Assembly (NCBI GenBank): GCA_031276355.1
Contig: JAISNC010000098.1
Location: 1 to 55,893 of the forward strand
Length of the DNA stretch: 55,893 nucleotides
Source of the DNA: Odoribacteraceae bacterium
GTDB taxonomy: Bacteria > Bacteroidota > Bacteroidia > Bacteroidales > Marinifilaceae
Direction: 5' to 3'
A model generated the notes under the pieces. The model was not told where the DNA came from. It saw only the letters and a program-made list of their open reading frames with translations, and made no database searches. Of this stretch, positions 8,316 to 17,908 are shown piece by piece. The translations under genes were made by a program, and so were the position numbers. Numbering within the stretch: the first letter of the stretch is position 1; every line of letters begins with the position of its first letter.

Positions 8316-9560
8316 ATGCTATACTATTTGTTTGAATACTTGCACAAGTTGAAAGTCCCGGGAGCCGGGGTCTTCCAGTACATCACCTTTCGCTCGGCCG
8401 CGGCCATCATCTTATCCCTGTTGATTGCCACGGTGGTAGGGCGCCACATCATTCGTCTCCTGCGGCGCCAGCAGGTGGGCGAGGAGATTCGCGATCTCGG
8501 CTTGGAGGGGCAGATGCAGAAGCAGGGCACCCCGACCATGGGTGGCGTGATCATCCTGTTGAGTATCCTCGTGCCGGTGTTGCTGTTTGCCCGCTTGAAT
8601 AACATCTACATTCAGTTGATGCTGATAGCCACGGTGTGGCTGGGGCTGATCGGCTTCTTAGACGACTACATCAAGATCTTCAAACGCGACAAACGGGGAT
8701 TAAAGGGGCGGTTCAAGATTATCGGCCAAGTGGGCCTGGGGCTGATCGTCGGGATCACGTTATACGTCAGCGACGACGTGTTGATCCGCGAGCGGGTTCC
8801 CGTGACGAAGAGCGAGGTGGCGGTTCAGGCGGTAGGCGACGACGGCGTGCAAGAGAAGCCGGTGGTGTATCGCGACGTGAAGTCGACCCGTACCACCATC
8901 CCTTTTTTCAAGAACAACCAGTTCGATTACGCCTGGTTCGGTGCCTTCGCCGGGAAGCACGCGGAGCAGATCGGCTGGTTCATCTTCATCATCATTACGA
9001 TCTTGATCGTGACGGCCGTCTCCAACGGGGCGAACCTGACGGACGGATTGGACGGCCTGGCCACGGGTACGTCGGCCATCGCGGGAGTCACGCTCGGCAT
9101 CCTCGCTTACGTCTCCGGGAACATGATTTATGCCGATTATTTGAATATCATGTATATCCCCTATTCCGGCGAGTTGGTAGTCTTTATCTCCGCCTTCACC
9201 GGGGCGACGATCGGTTTCTTGTGGTATAACTCCTATCCTGCCCAGGTTTTCATGGGCGACACGGGGAGTCTCTCGTTGGGAGGGATCATCGCCGTCTTCG
9301 CCATCATCATCCACAAGGAGTTGCTGATCCCGGTATTGTGTGGAATATTCTTGATGGAGAACCTTTCGGTGGTGATGCAAGTCAGTTATTTCAAGTTCAC
9401 CAAACGCCGTTTTGGCGAGGGGAGGCGCATCTTCTTGATGGCTCCTTTGCATCATCACTACCAGAAAAAGGGATTGCCCGAGGCGAAGATCGTGACGCGT
9501 TTCTGGATCGTGGGGATCGCGTTGGCCGTTCTCACGATTGTCACCTTGAAAATACGCTAA
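8316..9560 (+). CDS. mraY: Phospho-MurNAc-pentapeptide transferase MraY
   Basis: MraY transfers phospho-MurNAc-pentapeptide from UDP to undecaprenyl phosphate, making lipid I in the inner membrane. Conserved acidic and histidine motifs are present: [26 protein letters not shown] and APLHHHYQ. The protein has many membrane segments. At 414 residues it is longer than E. coli MraY (360). The extra length is largely a soluble insert of roughly 60-70 residues starting near residue 150 (after [13 protein letters not shown]), which I recall as common in Bacteroidetes MraY. murD starts six bases after the stop. Confidence 0.96.
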   Translation: MLYYLFEYLHKLKVPGAGVFQYITFRSAAAIILSLLIATVVGRHIIRLLRRQQVGEEIRDLGLEGQMQKQGTPTMGGVIILLSILVPVLLFARLNNIYIQLMLIATVWLGLIGFLDDYIKIFKRDKRGLKGRFKIIGQVGLGLIVGITLYVSDDVLIRERVPVTKSEVAVQAVGDDGVQEKPVVYRDVKSTRTTIPFFKNNQFDYAWFGAFAGKHAEQIGWFIFIIITILIVTAVSNGANLTDGLDGLATGTSAIAGVTLGILAYVSGNMIYADYLNIMYIPYSGELVVFISAFTGATIGFLWYNSYPAQVFMGDTGSLSLGGIIAVFAIIIHKELLIPVLCGIFLMENLSVVMQVSYFKFTKRRFGEGRRIFLMAPLHHHYQKKGLPEAKIVTRFWIVGIALAVLTIVTLKIR

Positions 9561-9566
9561 GAGGTC

Positions 9567-10904
9567 ATGAAACGATTAGTCATACTCGGGGGAGGAGAGA
9601 GCGGCGTGGGCGCGGCGCGGCTGGGGGTACACCTGGGCTATTCGGTATTTTTATCGGACAAGGGGCGCTTGGCCGACCGTTACCGGCAAGCGTTGGAGGA
9701 GATGCACGTGACGTTCGAGGAGGGAGGGCACGACGAGGCGCGGATCATGGAGGCGGCGCTCGTGGTGAAAAGCCCGGGGATCCCCGACACCCTGCCGTTG
9801 ATCGTCGCGCTCCGCGGGGCGGGGATAGAGGTGATCTCGGAAATCGAATTTGCCGGTCGCCACACGAACGCCCCCATGTACTGCATCACGGGGAGCAACG
9901 GGAAGACCACCACCACCTTGCTACTGCATCACCTGCTGCGATGCGGTGGGTTAGACGTCGGGCTGGCGGGCAACGTCGGTAACAGTCTGGCGGCGCAGGT
10001 GGCCGAGGGCCGCCACGCTGCCTACGTGGTCGAACTCTCCAGTTTTCAGTTAGACGGGATGTTTCGCTTCCGTTGCGACACGGCCATCCTGACCAACATC
10101 ACGCCGGATCACTTGGATCGTTACGACCACCGGTTCGAGAACTACGTTGACTCCAAGTTCCGGATCGTGAATAACATGCGTTCGTCGGATCTCTTTATCT
10201 ACGGGGTGGATTGCGACGTGGTGCGCGAGCGGGTGGCCCGTTCGGCGATCGTGCCCGAGGCGGCCGGGTTCACGTACGGCCACGACCCCCGGCAGGCCGC
10301 GTGGATGGAGGGCGAGCGGCTCGTGGCGCGGTGGCGGGATCGTCTCTTCTCGATCGACCGGCAAGAGATCTCGATCCAGGGACGTCACAACGTCTATAAC
10401 GCCCTGGCGGCCCTCCTGGCGGCCCTGAGGGCGGGGGTAAGCGACGACGACCTGCGGCGGGGCCTCGCGACCTTCCCGCAGGTGGAACACCGCCTGGAGC
10501 ACGTGGCCGTGGTGAACGGCGTTACCTACATCAACGACTCGAAGGCTACGAACGTCGACTCCGCCTGGTATGCCCTGGATAGCGTGCGACAACCGGTGGT
10601 GTGGATCGCCGGCGGCACCGACAAGGGCAACGACTACGAGGTGTTAAAAGCGTTGGTACGGGAGAAGGTAAAGGTGTTGATCTGCCTGGGAGTGGACAAC
10701 GCGAAGTTGATCAAGAGTTTCTCGGACACCTGCGAGGTGGTTGACACGCACAGTTTGGAGGAGGCGATGGCAACCGTTGTGGCGCGCGCGGAGGCGGGGG
10801 ACGTGGTGTTGCTCTCCCCGTGTTGCGCGAGTTTCGACCTCTTCAAGAATTACGAGGAGCGCGGGAAACAGTTTAAAATGAAAGTGATGGAATTAGTACA
10901 TTAA
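9567..10904 (+). CDS. murD: UDP-N-acetylmuramoyl-L-alanine--D-glutamate ligase MurD
   Basis: MurD adds D-glutamate to UDP-MurNAc-L-Ala in the cytoplasm, using ATP. The N-terminal Rossmann motif ILGGGESGVGAA, the ATP loop ITGSNGKTTTTLLLHHL (about residues 109-125) and the C-terminal NDSKATN motif are all visible. Length (445) is normal. Position between mraY and ftsW is the standard dcw order. Confidence 0.96.
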   Translation: MKRLVILGGGESGVGAARLGVHLGYSVFLSDKGRLADRYRQALEEMHVTFEEGGHDEARIMEAALVVKSPGIPDTLPLIVALRGAGIEVISEIEFAGRHTNAPMYCITGSNGKTTTTLLLHHLLRCGGLDVGLAGNVGNSLAAQVAEGRHAAYVVELSSFQLDGMFRFRCDTAILTNITPDHLDRYDHRFENYVDSKFRIVNNMRSSDLFIYGVDCDVVRERVARSAIVPEAAGFTYGHDPRQAAWMEGERLVARWRDRLFSIDRQEISIQGRHNVYNALAALLAALRAGVSDDDLRRGLATFPQVEHRLEHVAVVNGVTYINDSKATNVDSAWYALDSVRQPVVWIAGGTDKGNDYEVLKALVREKVKVLICLGVDNAKLIKSFSDTCEVVDTHSLEEAMATVVARAEAGDVVLLSPCCASFDLFKNYEERGKQFKMKVMELVH

Positions 10905-10925
10905 CTATTTGAAATAGATGTATTT

Positions 10926-12122
10926 ATGACAATATTGCAGGCGATCAAGCGAAAATACCTCGTGCTCAAGGGTGACAGGATCTTGTGGGCCATGATCATC
11001 ATATTGATGTTATTCTCGTTGCTCGTTGTCTTTTCCGCCACGGGGAAGCTGGCGTACAATCGCTTCGGCGGCGACACGACCGCTCCGTTGCTCAAGCAAG
11101 TCAAGATGTTTCTCATGGCCCTTGTTGCCATGTTGTTCGTGCAGTCATGGCATTACAAGTACTTCATCTCCTTGGCCAAGTTGACGTGTTGGGGGGCGAT
11201 ACTCTTGCTGGGGCTGGCCTTGCTTTCGACACGTATCAACGGTGCGGCGCGCTGGCTCGAGATCCCCATTGTCGGTCTCACCATACAACCGTCGGAAATC
11301 GCCAAGCTGGGTCTCGTGATGTACATGGCGCGGGTCATCGCCTTCGAGCAACGCGATGGTTACTGCGCGGATACCGCTCTCACCAAGATCGCGATCTACG
11401 TGGTACCCATGTGGGGGCTGGTTTTCTGGGAAAACTTCTCCACCTCCGTCCTCCTGGCCCTCGTGTGCTGGGCGCTCTTGTTTATCGGGCGGCTGCGGCG
11501 AAAGACGATGCTCATCTTGGTCTCGTCCGCCGCGTGTATTGCTACCCTCTTCCTCGTGATTATTCTCAATACCACCGCGTTGGACGATATCGCCCGCGTC
11601 ACTGACATCAAGGAGCGATTGAACAACGCGGACTCCTTCCAGGCCGACCAGACAAAGATCGCGATCGCGCTTGGCGGGCTATATGGCACGGGCATAGGAC
11701 GTAGCACGCAACGCGACTTTTTGCCGTACCCCGTTGCGGACGATATCTACGCGGTCATCGTCGAGGAGTACGGCCTGCTCATCGGGGGGATCCCGGTGTT
11801 AGCCATCTACCTGATTATCCTCTATCGCGTGGGGGTTATCGTCCGGCGCTGTACGCGCATGTTTCCCGCGTTGCTCGTGGCGGGCCTCGGCCTGACGATG
11901 GTGCTCCAGGCGTTGATGCACATGCTGGTGTGCGTGGGCGTGTTTCCCGTCACGGGACAGCCGCTGCCGTTGGTGAGCATGGGCGGTAGCTCCATCTTGT
12001 TCACGGGGGTTGCCATCGGCATGATACAGAGCGTCGCTCATACGGTCTCGGAGGCCGGAAAAAGGGAGGAGCAGGAGCGACAAAAACGACGCGGAACGGT
12101 GCAATCGTATGAAGTAGAGTGA
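10926..12122 (+). CDS. ftsW: Septal peptidoglycan polymerase FtsW (SEDS family)
   Basis: This 398-residue polytopic membrane protein belongs to the SEDS glycosyltransferases that polymerise lipid II together with a class B PBP. Family motifs QPSEIAKL and PLVSMGGSS are present, with about ten hydrophobic segments. The charged C-terminal tail, rich in Glu, Arg and Lys, is cytoplasmic. It starts 21 bases after murD and is followed by murG after a 47-base gap. The partner transpeptidase is most likely the FtsI-type protein encoded at 4754-6862. Confidence 0.94.
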   Translation: MTILQAIKRKYLVLKGDRILWAMIIILMLFSLLVVFSATGKLAYNRFGGDTTAPLLKQVKMFLMALVAMLFVQSWHYKYFISLAKLTCWGAILLLGLALLSTRINGAARWLEIPIVGLTIQPSEIAKLGLVMYMARVIAFEQRDGYCADTALTKIAIYVVPMWGLVFWENFSTSVLLALVCWALLFIGRLRRKTMLILVSSAACIATLFLVIILNTTALDDIARVTDIKERLNNADSFQADQTKIAIALGGLYGTGIGRSTQRDFLPYPVADDIYAVIVEEYGLLIGGIPVLAIYLIILYRVGVIVRRCTRMFPALLVAGLGLTMVLQALMHMLVCVGVFPVTGQPLPLVSMGGSSILFTGVAIGMIQSVAHTVSEAGKREEQERQKRRGTVQSYEVE

Positions 12123-12169
12123 CCGGAACGCGCGGTCGCGAAGAAGATGTATGGAGTATAGATATATAA

Positions 12170-13297
12170 ATGAAGAAGATGAGAAAGATAATCATTAGCG
12201 GCGGGGGAACCGGCGGCCATGTTTTCCCGGCCATTGCCATAGCGAACGCGTTGAGACGTTCCGGGCAGGAGGTGGAGATCCTGTTCGTCGGCGCGGAGGG
12301 CAAGATGGAGATGGAGAAGGTGCCGGAAGCGGGATATCCTATAGAAGGTTTACCCGTCAGGGGATTCCAGCGTCGTTTGACGTGGAAGAACGTGATGGTA
12401 ATGGTGAACTTATACAAGAGTATGCGCGCGGCGCGGCGCATCGTGCGGCATTTTCGCCCGGACGTGGTCGTGGGCGTTGGCGGGTATGCCAGCGGCCCGG
12501 TGGGACGGGTAGCGGCCCGGCGGGGCATCCCCCTCGTGTTGCAGGAGCAGAACTCGTATGCCGGTGTGACCAACCGGTTGCTGGCGAAACACGCGGTGAA
12601 GGTATGCGTGGCTTACGAGGGAATGGAGCGTTTTTTCGGGGCGGGGCGAGTCGTTTTTACCGGCAATCCGGTGCGCGCCGAGTTGCTGCAATCGTTGAAC
12701 GCGCGGGAAGAGGGGATCGCTCTCCACGGCTTGGACCCGCGCAAGAAGACGGTGTTGATCACCGGGGGTAGTCAGGGCGCGGGGAGCATCAACCGGGCAA
12801 TGGAGCGGTGGTTGGCGACGATGGGCGCGTGGGAAGGGGTACAGGTGTTGTGGCAGTGTGGCAGTTTTTACCACGCCGGCCTGGCGGCCCGCTTAGAGGG
12901 GCAACTCCCGCCGAACGTGGTGTTGCTCCCCTTCCTGAAACGCATGGACCTGGCGTACGCTTGTGCCGATTGGGTCGTGGCGCGGGCGGGTGCCGGCACG
13001 ATCTCCGAGTTATGCCTGCTGGGCAAGGCTACCGTGCTGGTGCCCTCGCCCAACGTGGCCGAGGATCACCAGCGGAAAAATGCCCTGGCGCTGGTCGACA
13101 AGGGGGCTGCCGTCATGATCGAGGACCGCGCGGTCGAGGAGCGCCTCGGTACCGTCCTCGCGGAACTCCTGGAGGACGACGCGCGGCGCTTCGCCCTCTC
13201 GATGAATATCCGGGCGCTGGGAATAGCGGACGCGGACGACCGGATCGCCCGGATCGTCTTGGCCGTGGGAGATAAAACTGAACAGGATCAACAATGA
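12170..13297 (+). CDS. murG: Lipid II synthase MurG (UDP-GlcNAc transferase)
   Basis: MurG adds GlcNAc to lipid I on the inner face of the membrane, giving lipid II. The N-terminal SGGGTGGHVFPAIAIA (about residues 9-24), the central GGSQGAGSIN and the C-terminal RAGAGTISEL, which contacts UDP-GlcNAc, are typical of family GT28. Length (375) is normal. A second ATG four codons in (12179) is an alternative start. The stop overlaps the murC start by four bases (ATGA). Confidence 0.95.
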   Translation: MKKMRKIIISGGGTGGHVFPAIAIANALRRSGQEVEILFVGAEGKMEMEKVPEAGYPIEGLPVRGFQRRLTWKNVMVMVNLYKSMRAARRIVRHFRPDVVVGVGGYASGPVGRVAARRGIPLVLQEQNSYAGVTNRLLAKHAVKVCVAYEGMERFFGAGRVVFTGNPVRAELLQSLNAREEGIALHGLDPRKKTVLITGGSQGAGSINRAMERWLATMGAWEGVQVLWQCGSFYHAGLAARLEGQLPPNVVLLPFLKRMDLAYACADWVVARAGAGTISELCLLGKATVLVPSPNVAEDHQRKNALALVDKGAAVMIEDRAVEERLGTVLAELLEDDARRFALSMNIRALGIADADDRIARIVLAVGDKTEQDQQ

Positions 13298-14682
13298 ATG
13301 ATATGGAAAAGCAGGCAATGAGAACACTCCCCGCTCCCCCGTGTCCCGTCTATTTCGTGGGCATCGGGGGGATCGGGATGAGCGCTCTCGCGCGTTATTT
13401 CAAGGTGATGGGCTACGCGGTGGCCGGGTACGATCGGACTCCCTCGCCGCTTACCCGGAAGATGAGCGAGGAGGAGGGGTTTGACATCACCTACGTGGAT
13501 GCCGCGGAAGCGATTGGCGAGGCGTTTCGCGACCGGGAGCGGACGCTGGTAGTTTACACGCCCGCGGTGCCGCCCGGCAACCGGATTCTCTCCTTTTTCA
13601 GGGAGAGTGGCCACGCGCTCTACAAACGAGCGGAGGTGCTCGGGTTGATCTCTCGCTCGATGAAAGCGCTCTGCGTGGCGGGGACGCACGGGAAAACGAC
13701 CGTCTCGACGATGACGGCCTTCCTGCTGGATGCCTCGCGCGTGGGTTGTAACGCGTTCCTCGGGGGTATCTCGTCGAACTTCGGGACGAACCTGCTGGTG
13801 AACGCGGCCTCGGATCTCGTGGTGATCGAGGCGGACGAGTTTGATCGCTCCTTCCTGCACCTCCACCCGGAGATGGCCGTGATTACGGCAACGGATGCCG
13901 ACCACCTCGATATCTATGGCACGTCCGCGTGTTTGTTGGAGGCGTTCGAGCAGTTCGCCTGCCAAACGCGGGGTGCGTTGTTCGTGCGCGAGGGGGTGAC
14001 GCTTTGCCGTCGGGAGGTGAGCGGTTACTACGCCGTCGAGAAGCGCGTGGACTATTATGCCGATCGCTTACGAGTAGAGGAGGGGTGCTATCGTTTTGAC
14101 TACGTGAGTCGGGAGGTGACGATACCGGATTTGCGACTGACCTTCCCCGGCCGCGTGAACGTGGAGAATGTCACGGCGGCGATCACGTTGGCCCTGCACG
14201 CGGGGGCCACGCCCGGGGAGATCCTGGAAGCGTTGCCTCGCTTCAAAGGCGTGGCGCGGCGTTTCGATATACGTGTCAATGGCAAGGTGGTCTATCTTGA
14301 CGATTACGCGCACCATCCGCGGGAGATCGAGGCGACGCTGACCTCCGTGCGGGAGATGTGGCCGGGGAGACGCTTGACGGTGGCTTTCCAGCCGCACCTC
14401 TACTCGCGTACCGCCGATTTTTATCCCGGTTTCGCACGAAGTCTAAACTTGGCAGACGAGGTGATTCTGCTGGAGATATACCCGGCGCGGGAAGAGCCTC
14501 TTCCGGGAGTGACTTCCCGGCTTATCGCCGACCGCTTGACCGTTCCTCACGTGCTGGTGGGAAGAGAGGAGTTCCCGGAATACGTGCGATCAAAGGTACA
14601 TGACGGTGTTTTTATGACCGTTGGAGCCGGCGATATTGATCGTTTTGTGCCTGTTTTTACGGCAATGTTTGCCGGACAATAA
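13294..14682 (+). CDS. murC: UDP-N-acetylmuramate--L-alanine ligase MurC
   Basis: MurC adds L-alanine to UDP-MurNAc, the first step of stem-peptide assembly. The N-terminal FVGIGGIGMSALARYF dinucleotide-type loop, the ATP loop AGTHGKTTVSTMTAF and the DDYAHHPREI motif are diagnostic. Length is 462 residues. The start overlaps the murG stop by ATGA, a sign of translational coupling. Internal ATGs at codons 4 and 9 are possible alternatives. Confidence 0.95.
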   Translation: MNDMEKQAMRTLPAPPCPVYFVGIGGIGMSALARYFKVMGYAVAGYDRTPSPLTRKMSEEEGFDITYVDAAEAIGEAFRDRERTLVVYTPAVPPGNRILSFFRESGHALYKRAEVLGLISRSMKALCVAGTHGKTTVSTMTAFLLDASRVGCNAFLGGISSNFGTNLLVNAASDLVVIEADEFDRSFLHLHPEMAVITATDADHLDIYGTSACLLEAFEQFACQTRGALFVREGVTLCRREVSGYYAVEKRVDYYADRLRVEEGCYRFDYVSREVTIPDLRLTFPGRVNVENVTAAITLALHAGATPGEILEALPRFKGVARRFDIRVNGKVVYLDDYAHHPREIEATLTSVREMWPGRRLTVAFQPHLYSRTADFYPGFARSLNLADEVILLEIYPAREEPLPGVTSRLIADRLTVPHVLVGREEFPEYVRSKVHDGVFMTVGAGDIDRFVPVFTAMFAGQ

Positions 14683-14717
14683 ATGTGTATATTGATGATT
14701 TTTAGGAATAAACACGG

Positions 14718-15446
14718 ATGAAAAGATCCCAGCTCTACATAATAAGCATTATCTTGCTTGTATACTTGATAATTATCCTTACCTTTGCGGCGGCAAAATG
14801 GGGGGAGGTAACATGTAGAGGGGTACGGGTGACGGTCGACGATGCACGTAATGCTTTCGTGGATGATGACGAGGTGATGAAGTGGATGCAGAAAGGATAC
14901 GGGGCCATTCTCGATAAGAAAATAGCAACTATCGACAAGGATAGTTTGGAAAGAGTGCTTGCCAAAAACCCGATGATCACATCGGCTCAGGTTTACTACA
15001 GTTTAGACGGTTATGTCTACGTGAATATCGGACAACGTGAGCCTGTTTTAAGAGTGATGGCAGGCGAGGGATATTACGTCGACAGGGATGGGCAAATAAT
15101 GCCGTTGTCTTCTAAGTTTACTTCCAGAGTTATTGTTGCCACGGGCAACATTAGCCAAACATTTGCATGTGAACGATTAGCTCCGTTCGTGAAAGATCTC
15201 GTGAGGCACGCGTTTTGGAATGCTTTCATCGAACAGGTAGTGGTGCTTCCGAACGGTGATGTGGTGTTGATCCCCAAGGTGGGTGATTTCAAGATCACGT
15301 TAGGCCCGTTAGAGGGCTACGAAGAACGAATGGAGAAGTTGATGATCTTCTTGAAACGGGGGATAAAAAAAGGGGGATGGGATTGTTACAAAGAGATCAA
15401 GCTAAAATTTGATAAGCAAATAGTTTGTGTCAGAAGAAAAATATAA
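14718..15446 (+). CDS. ftsQ: Division protein FtsQ
   Basis: This 242-residue bitopic protein has one N-terminal membrane segment (IISIILLVYLIIILTFAA, about residues 8-25) and a periplasmic region containing a POTRA-like part (VTVDDARNAFVDDDEVMKW and on). In other bacteria FtsQ links FtsL/FtsB to the divisome. The call rests on topology, a recognisable POTRA/FtsQ pattern (NPMITSAQVYYSLDGYVYVNI) and its place between murC and ftsA. Its base composition is noticeably richer in A and T than that of the flanking mur genes. Confidence 0.88.
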   Translation: MKRSQLYIISIILLVYLIIILTFAAAKWGEVTCRGVRVTVDDARNAFVDDDEVMKWMQKGYGAILDKKIATIDKDSLERVLAKNPMITSAQVYYSLDGYVYVNIGQREPVLRVMAGEGYYVDRDGQIMPLSSKFTSRVIVATGNISQTFACERLAPFVKDLVRHAFWNAFIEQVVVLPNGDVVLIPKVGDFKITLGPLEGYEERMEKLMIFLKRGIKKGGWDCYKEIKLKFDKQIVCVRRKI

Positions 15447-15452
15447 GGTCTT

Positions 15453-16598
15453 ATGGATTACATAGCTTCATTGGACATGGGATCGGAAACGATGGTGATG
15501 GCGTTAGCGGAGGTTTCGGCTAATCGGGTTCAGCTCATTGGTGTCGAACAAGTAGCCTCGGAGGGGATCGAGCGGGGAAGGGTAAAGGATGAGAAGTGGG
15601 CGAAATCCTCTGTGAAGCAGTTGTTAGAGGTATTCCGGCAAAAACACGGGATGGCCATCGACACGTTACGCGTCTCTTTACCGGCAACGTGGGTAAAGCG
15701 AAGCGTGATAAAGGTGCCGTTAGCCGCTTCCCGTTCGATCACGACCAGCTACATGGAGCGTGTCGAGAGAGAGGCGAGGCGGTTATTGCCCGACAATGGG
15801 CGAGAACCGGTGACCATGTTGCCTGTATCCTATATACTGGATGATGAGAAGGTACGAAATCCGGTGGGTAGGCCCGTGCGACAGGGACACGCGCATTACG
15901 CGTTTTACCTGGCGCGCGAGAGCGACCTGGAGATGACCTGTACGTGGTTAGCGGATTTAGGGGTAGAGCGCGTGGATTTCTACGCCGAAGTGGAAGCGGT
16001 CAGTCGGGCGTTGGTCGTGAAACGAGGAGAGTATCAAAACTTTGCCTTGGTGGATCTGGGTGCCGATAGCACGAAGGTATACGTTTTTCAAGAAGGAGCG
16101 ATCGTGTCCGATGTCGAGTTGCCCTTGGGCTGCAGTGCCATCGACGGTGATATTCATGCGGCCTTTTCACAATCCGAGGATACGGCACAACAACTAAAAC
16201 ACGCGCACGGGAGCGCGATACGCGTGACGGAGAAAAACAGGAAGGTGATCATCCCGAACACGAAGTATAGTGTAGAGCTGCACGCGTTGTTACAGATCGA
16301 GCAGTGTCGCCTGGAAGAGTTGTTGGAGGGAGCCATATTTCAGATCCAGCGCAGCGGGTTCTATCGCGCTCTGTCCGACGGGATTCTCTTGACGGGGGGA
16401 GGTTGTCGGGTGAGGGATGTGGAGATGTTGATGGCGAAGCTTTCGGGTCACGCGGTGAGAAAGGCCGTGGTCACGAGCGTGGAAACGTCGGAAGCGAACC
16501 GGGAGATGCCCGAATACCTGACGGCCTTGGGCCTGTTAGCTTGTGCGAACAAGGCGCGTAAACGGTCGAGAACGCTCTTTGAAAGGTTATTCACTTAA
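15453..16598 (+). CDS. ftsA: Division protein FtsA (actin-like membrane tether of FtsZ)
   Basis: FtsA is an actin-fold ATPase that anchors FtsZ filaments to the membrane and recruits later division proteins. The N-terminal ASLDMGSETMVMAL, the phosphate-2 loop LVDLGADSTKVYVF and the adenosine motif ILLTGGGCRV are seen. At 381 residues it is short compared with the 420-450 common in FtsA. The protein ends in KARKRSRTLFERLFT, a basic amphipathic stretch that fits the membrane-targeting helix. The first ftsZ follows after 12 bases. Confidence 0.92.
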   Translation: MDYIASLDMGSETMVMALAEVSANRVQLIGVEQVASEGIERGRVKDEKWAKSSVKQLLEVFRQKHGMAIDTLRVSLPATWVKRSVIKVPLAASRSITTSYMERVEREARRLLPDNGREPVTMLPVSYILDDEKVRNPVGRPVRQGHAHYAFYLARESDLEMTCTWLADLGVERVDFYAEVEAVSRALVVKRGEYQNFALVDLGADSTKVYVFQEGAIVSDVELPLGCSAIDGDIHAAFSQSEDTAQQLKHAHGSAIRVTEKNRKVIIPNTKYSVELHALLQIEQCRLEELLEGAIFQIQRSGFYRALSDGILLTGGGCRVRDVEMLMAKLSGHAVRKAVVTSVETSEANREMPEYLTALGLLACANKARKRSRTLFERLFT

Positions 16599-16610
16599 AA
16601 ATCAAGAAAG

Positions 16611-17894
16611 ATGTTCATGGATAATAGGTTAATAAATATCAATATTCCCGTGCAAGAGCCTTCCATTATTAAGGTCTTGGGCGTGGGCGGCGGCGGGTGT
16701 AACGCCGTGAACTACATGTATGCCCAGGGGATACAGGGCGTGGAATTTGTGGTGTGTAACACGGATATACAGGTCTTACGCGTTAGCCCGGTACGGAATC
16801 GGATACAGATCGGGAAGGCCTTGACGGAGGGAGACGGCGCGGGAAGTCACCCGGAGCGAGGTGAGAAATCGGCCGTCGAGAGTATAGAATACATCCGTTC
16901 CATGCTTGAGAATAATACCGAAATGCTCTTTATCACGGCGGGGATGGGGGGAGGCACCGGCACGGGTGCGGCACCCGTCATCGCCGAGCTATCGAGGAGT
17001 TTGGGCATCTTGACGATTGCTATCGTGACGATCCCCTTCCACTTCGAGGGGCGACGACGCATAGAGCAGGCCTTGGAGGGGATCGAGAAGTTGAGTAAAC
17101 ATGTCGATGCCCTGTTGATCATCTGCAATGAAAAGTTGCGAGAGATATACGGTGATTTGAAACTCTCCAAAGCCTTTGCGAAAGCAGACGACGTGTTGGC
17201 GATTGCCGCCCGGAGTATCGCCGAGATCATCACGAAGCGGGGAAAAGTCAATGTCGATCTCAACGATGTGAAGTCGGTGATGAGCAATAGCGGGGTCGCT
17301 TTGATGGGAGCCGGTGATGCGAAAGGAGAAAATCGGGCGATGGAGGCGGTGAAGGCTGCCTTGAACTCCCCGCTGTTGAATAGTAGCGATATTCGCGGTG
17401 CCTCCAATATTTTGTTGAATATATTGTATGGGGATCAAGAGGTGACGATCAACGAACAGGAGTCGGTGAAAGCTTACTTGAAAGAGCTGGTGGGGCACGA
17501 TGTGGATATCAATTGGGGTTCCGGGTACGACGAGGCGTTGGGAGATAAATTGCGAATAGTCGTGATTGCCACGGGATTCAACCGGGTGTCGCTGGAGTCA
17601 TCCCGCTCCCCGAAAATCCCTTTCCTGGTAGAAGAGGTGGAAGAGTTGGAGATGTCGCCGGAGGATCCCCGGCAATTGGAGGAGGAGGGGCGGCGGCGTA
17701 GGCAGCGACAGGAGCAACGCAAGATGCAACAACAGAAAGAGGAACAGCCCGATCGAGTGCATCGGGAAGAGACGATACGCGAGCAGCCCTCTCGTCGTCA
17801 GGGGGTAAATACAATTCCCGATGTGAATGGCTGGTTCCAACGGTGTTTTGGTTCTATTTTCGCGTCCAACTTAGAGAGAGATACTGAAATATAG
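16611..17894 (+). CDS. ftsZ: FtsZ paralogue 1 (cell division GTPase, long basic linker)
   Basis: This 427-residue tubulin-like GTPase has the nucleotide loop VLGVGGGGCNAVNYM, the tubulin signature G113-G-G-T-G-T-G119 and T7-loop residues N214, D216 and D219 (NVDLNDV), so GTP binding and hydrolysis should be possible. It differs from typical FtsZ at usually conserved sites: NTDIQVL where NTDAQAL is common, and GDGAGSHPERGEKSA in the T3 region. After the globular domain (about residue 335) comes a linker rich in Arg, Gln and Glu, then a hydrophobic-aromatic tail GWFQRCFGSIFASN that is unlike the usual FtsA-binding peptide. A second, divergent ftsZ starts 14 bases downstream. A second ATG at 16617 is an alternative start. 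Confidence 0.93.
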   Translation: MFMDNRLININIPVQEPSIIKVLGVGGGGCNAVNYMYAQGIQGVEFVVCNTDIQVLRVSPVRNRIQIGKALTEGDGAGSHPERGEKSAVESIEYIRSMLENNTEMLFITAGMGGGTGTGAAPVIAELSRSLGILTIAIVTIPFHFEGRRRIEQALEGIEKLSKHVDALLIICNEKLREIYGDLKLSKAFAKADDVLAIAARSIAEIITKRGKVNVDLNDVKSVMSNSGVALMGAGDAKGENRAMEAVKAALNSPLLNSSDIRGASNILLNILYGDQEVTINEQESVKAYLKELVGHDVDINWGSGYDEALGDKLRIVVIATGFNRVSLESSRSPKIPFLVEEVEELEMSPEDPRQLEEEGRRRRQRQEQRKMQQQKEEQPDRVHREETIREQPSRRQGVNTIPDVNGWFQRCFGSIFASNLERDTEI

Positions 17895-17908
17895 AAACGA
17901 ACGGGATC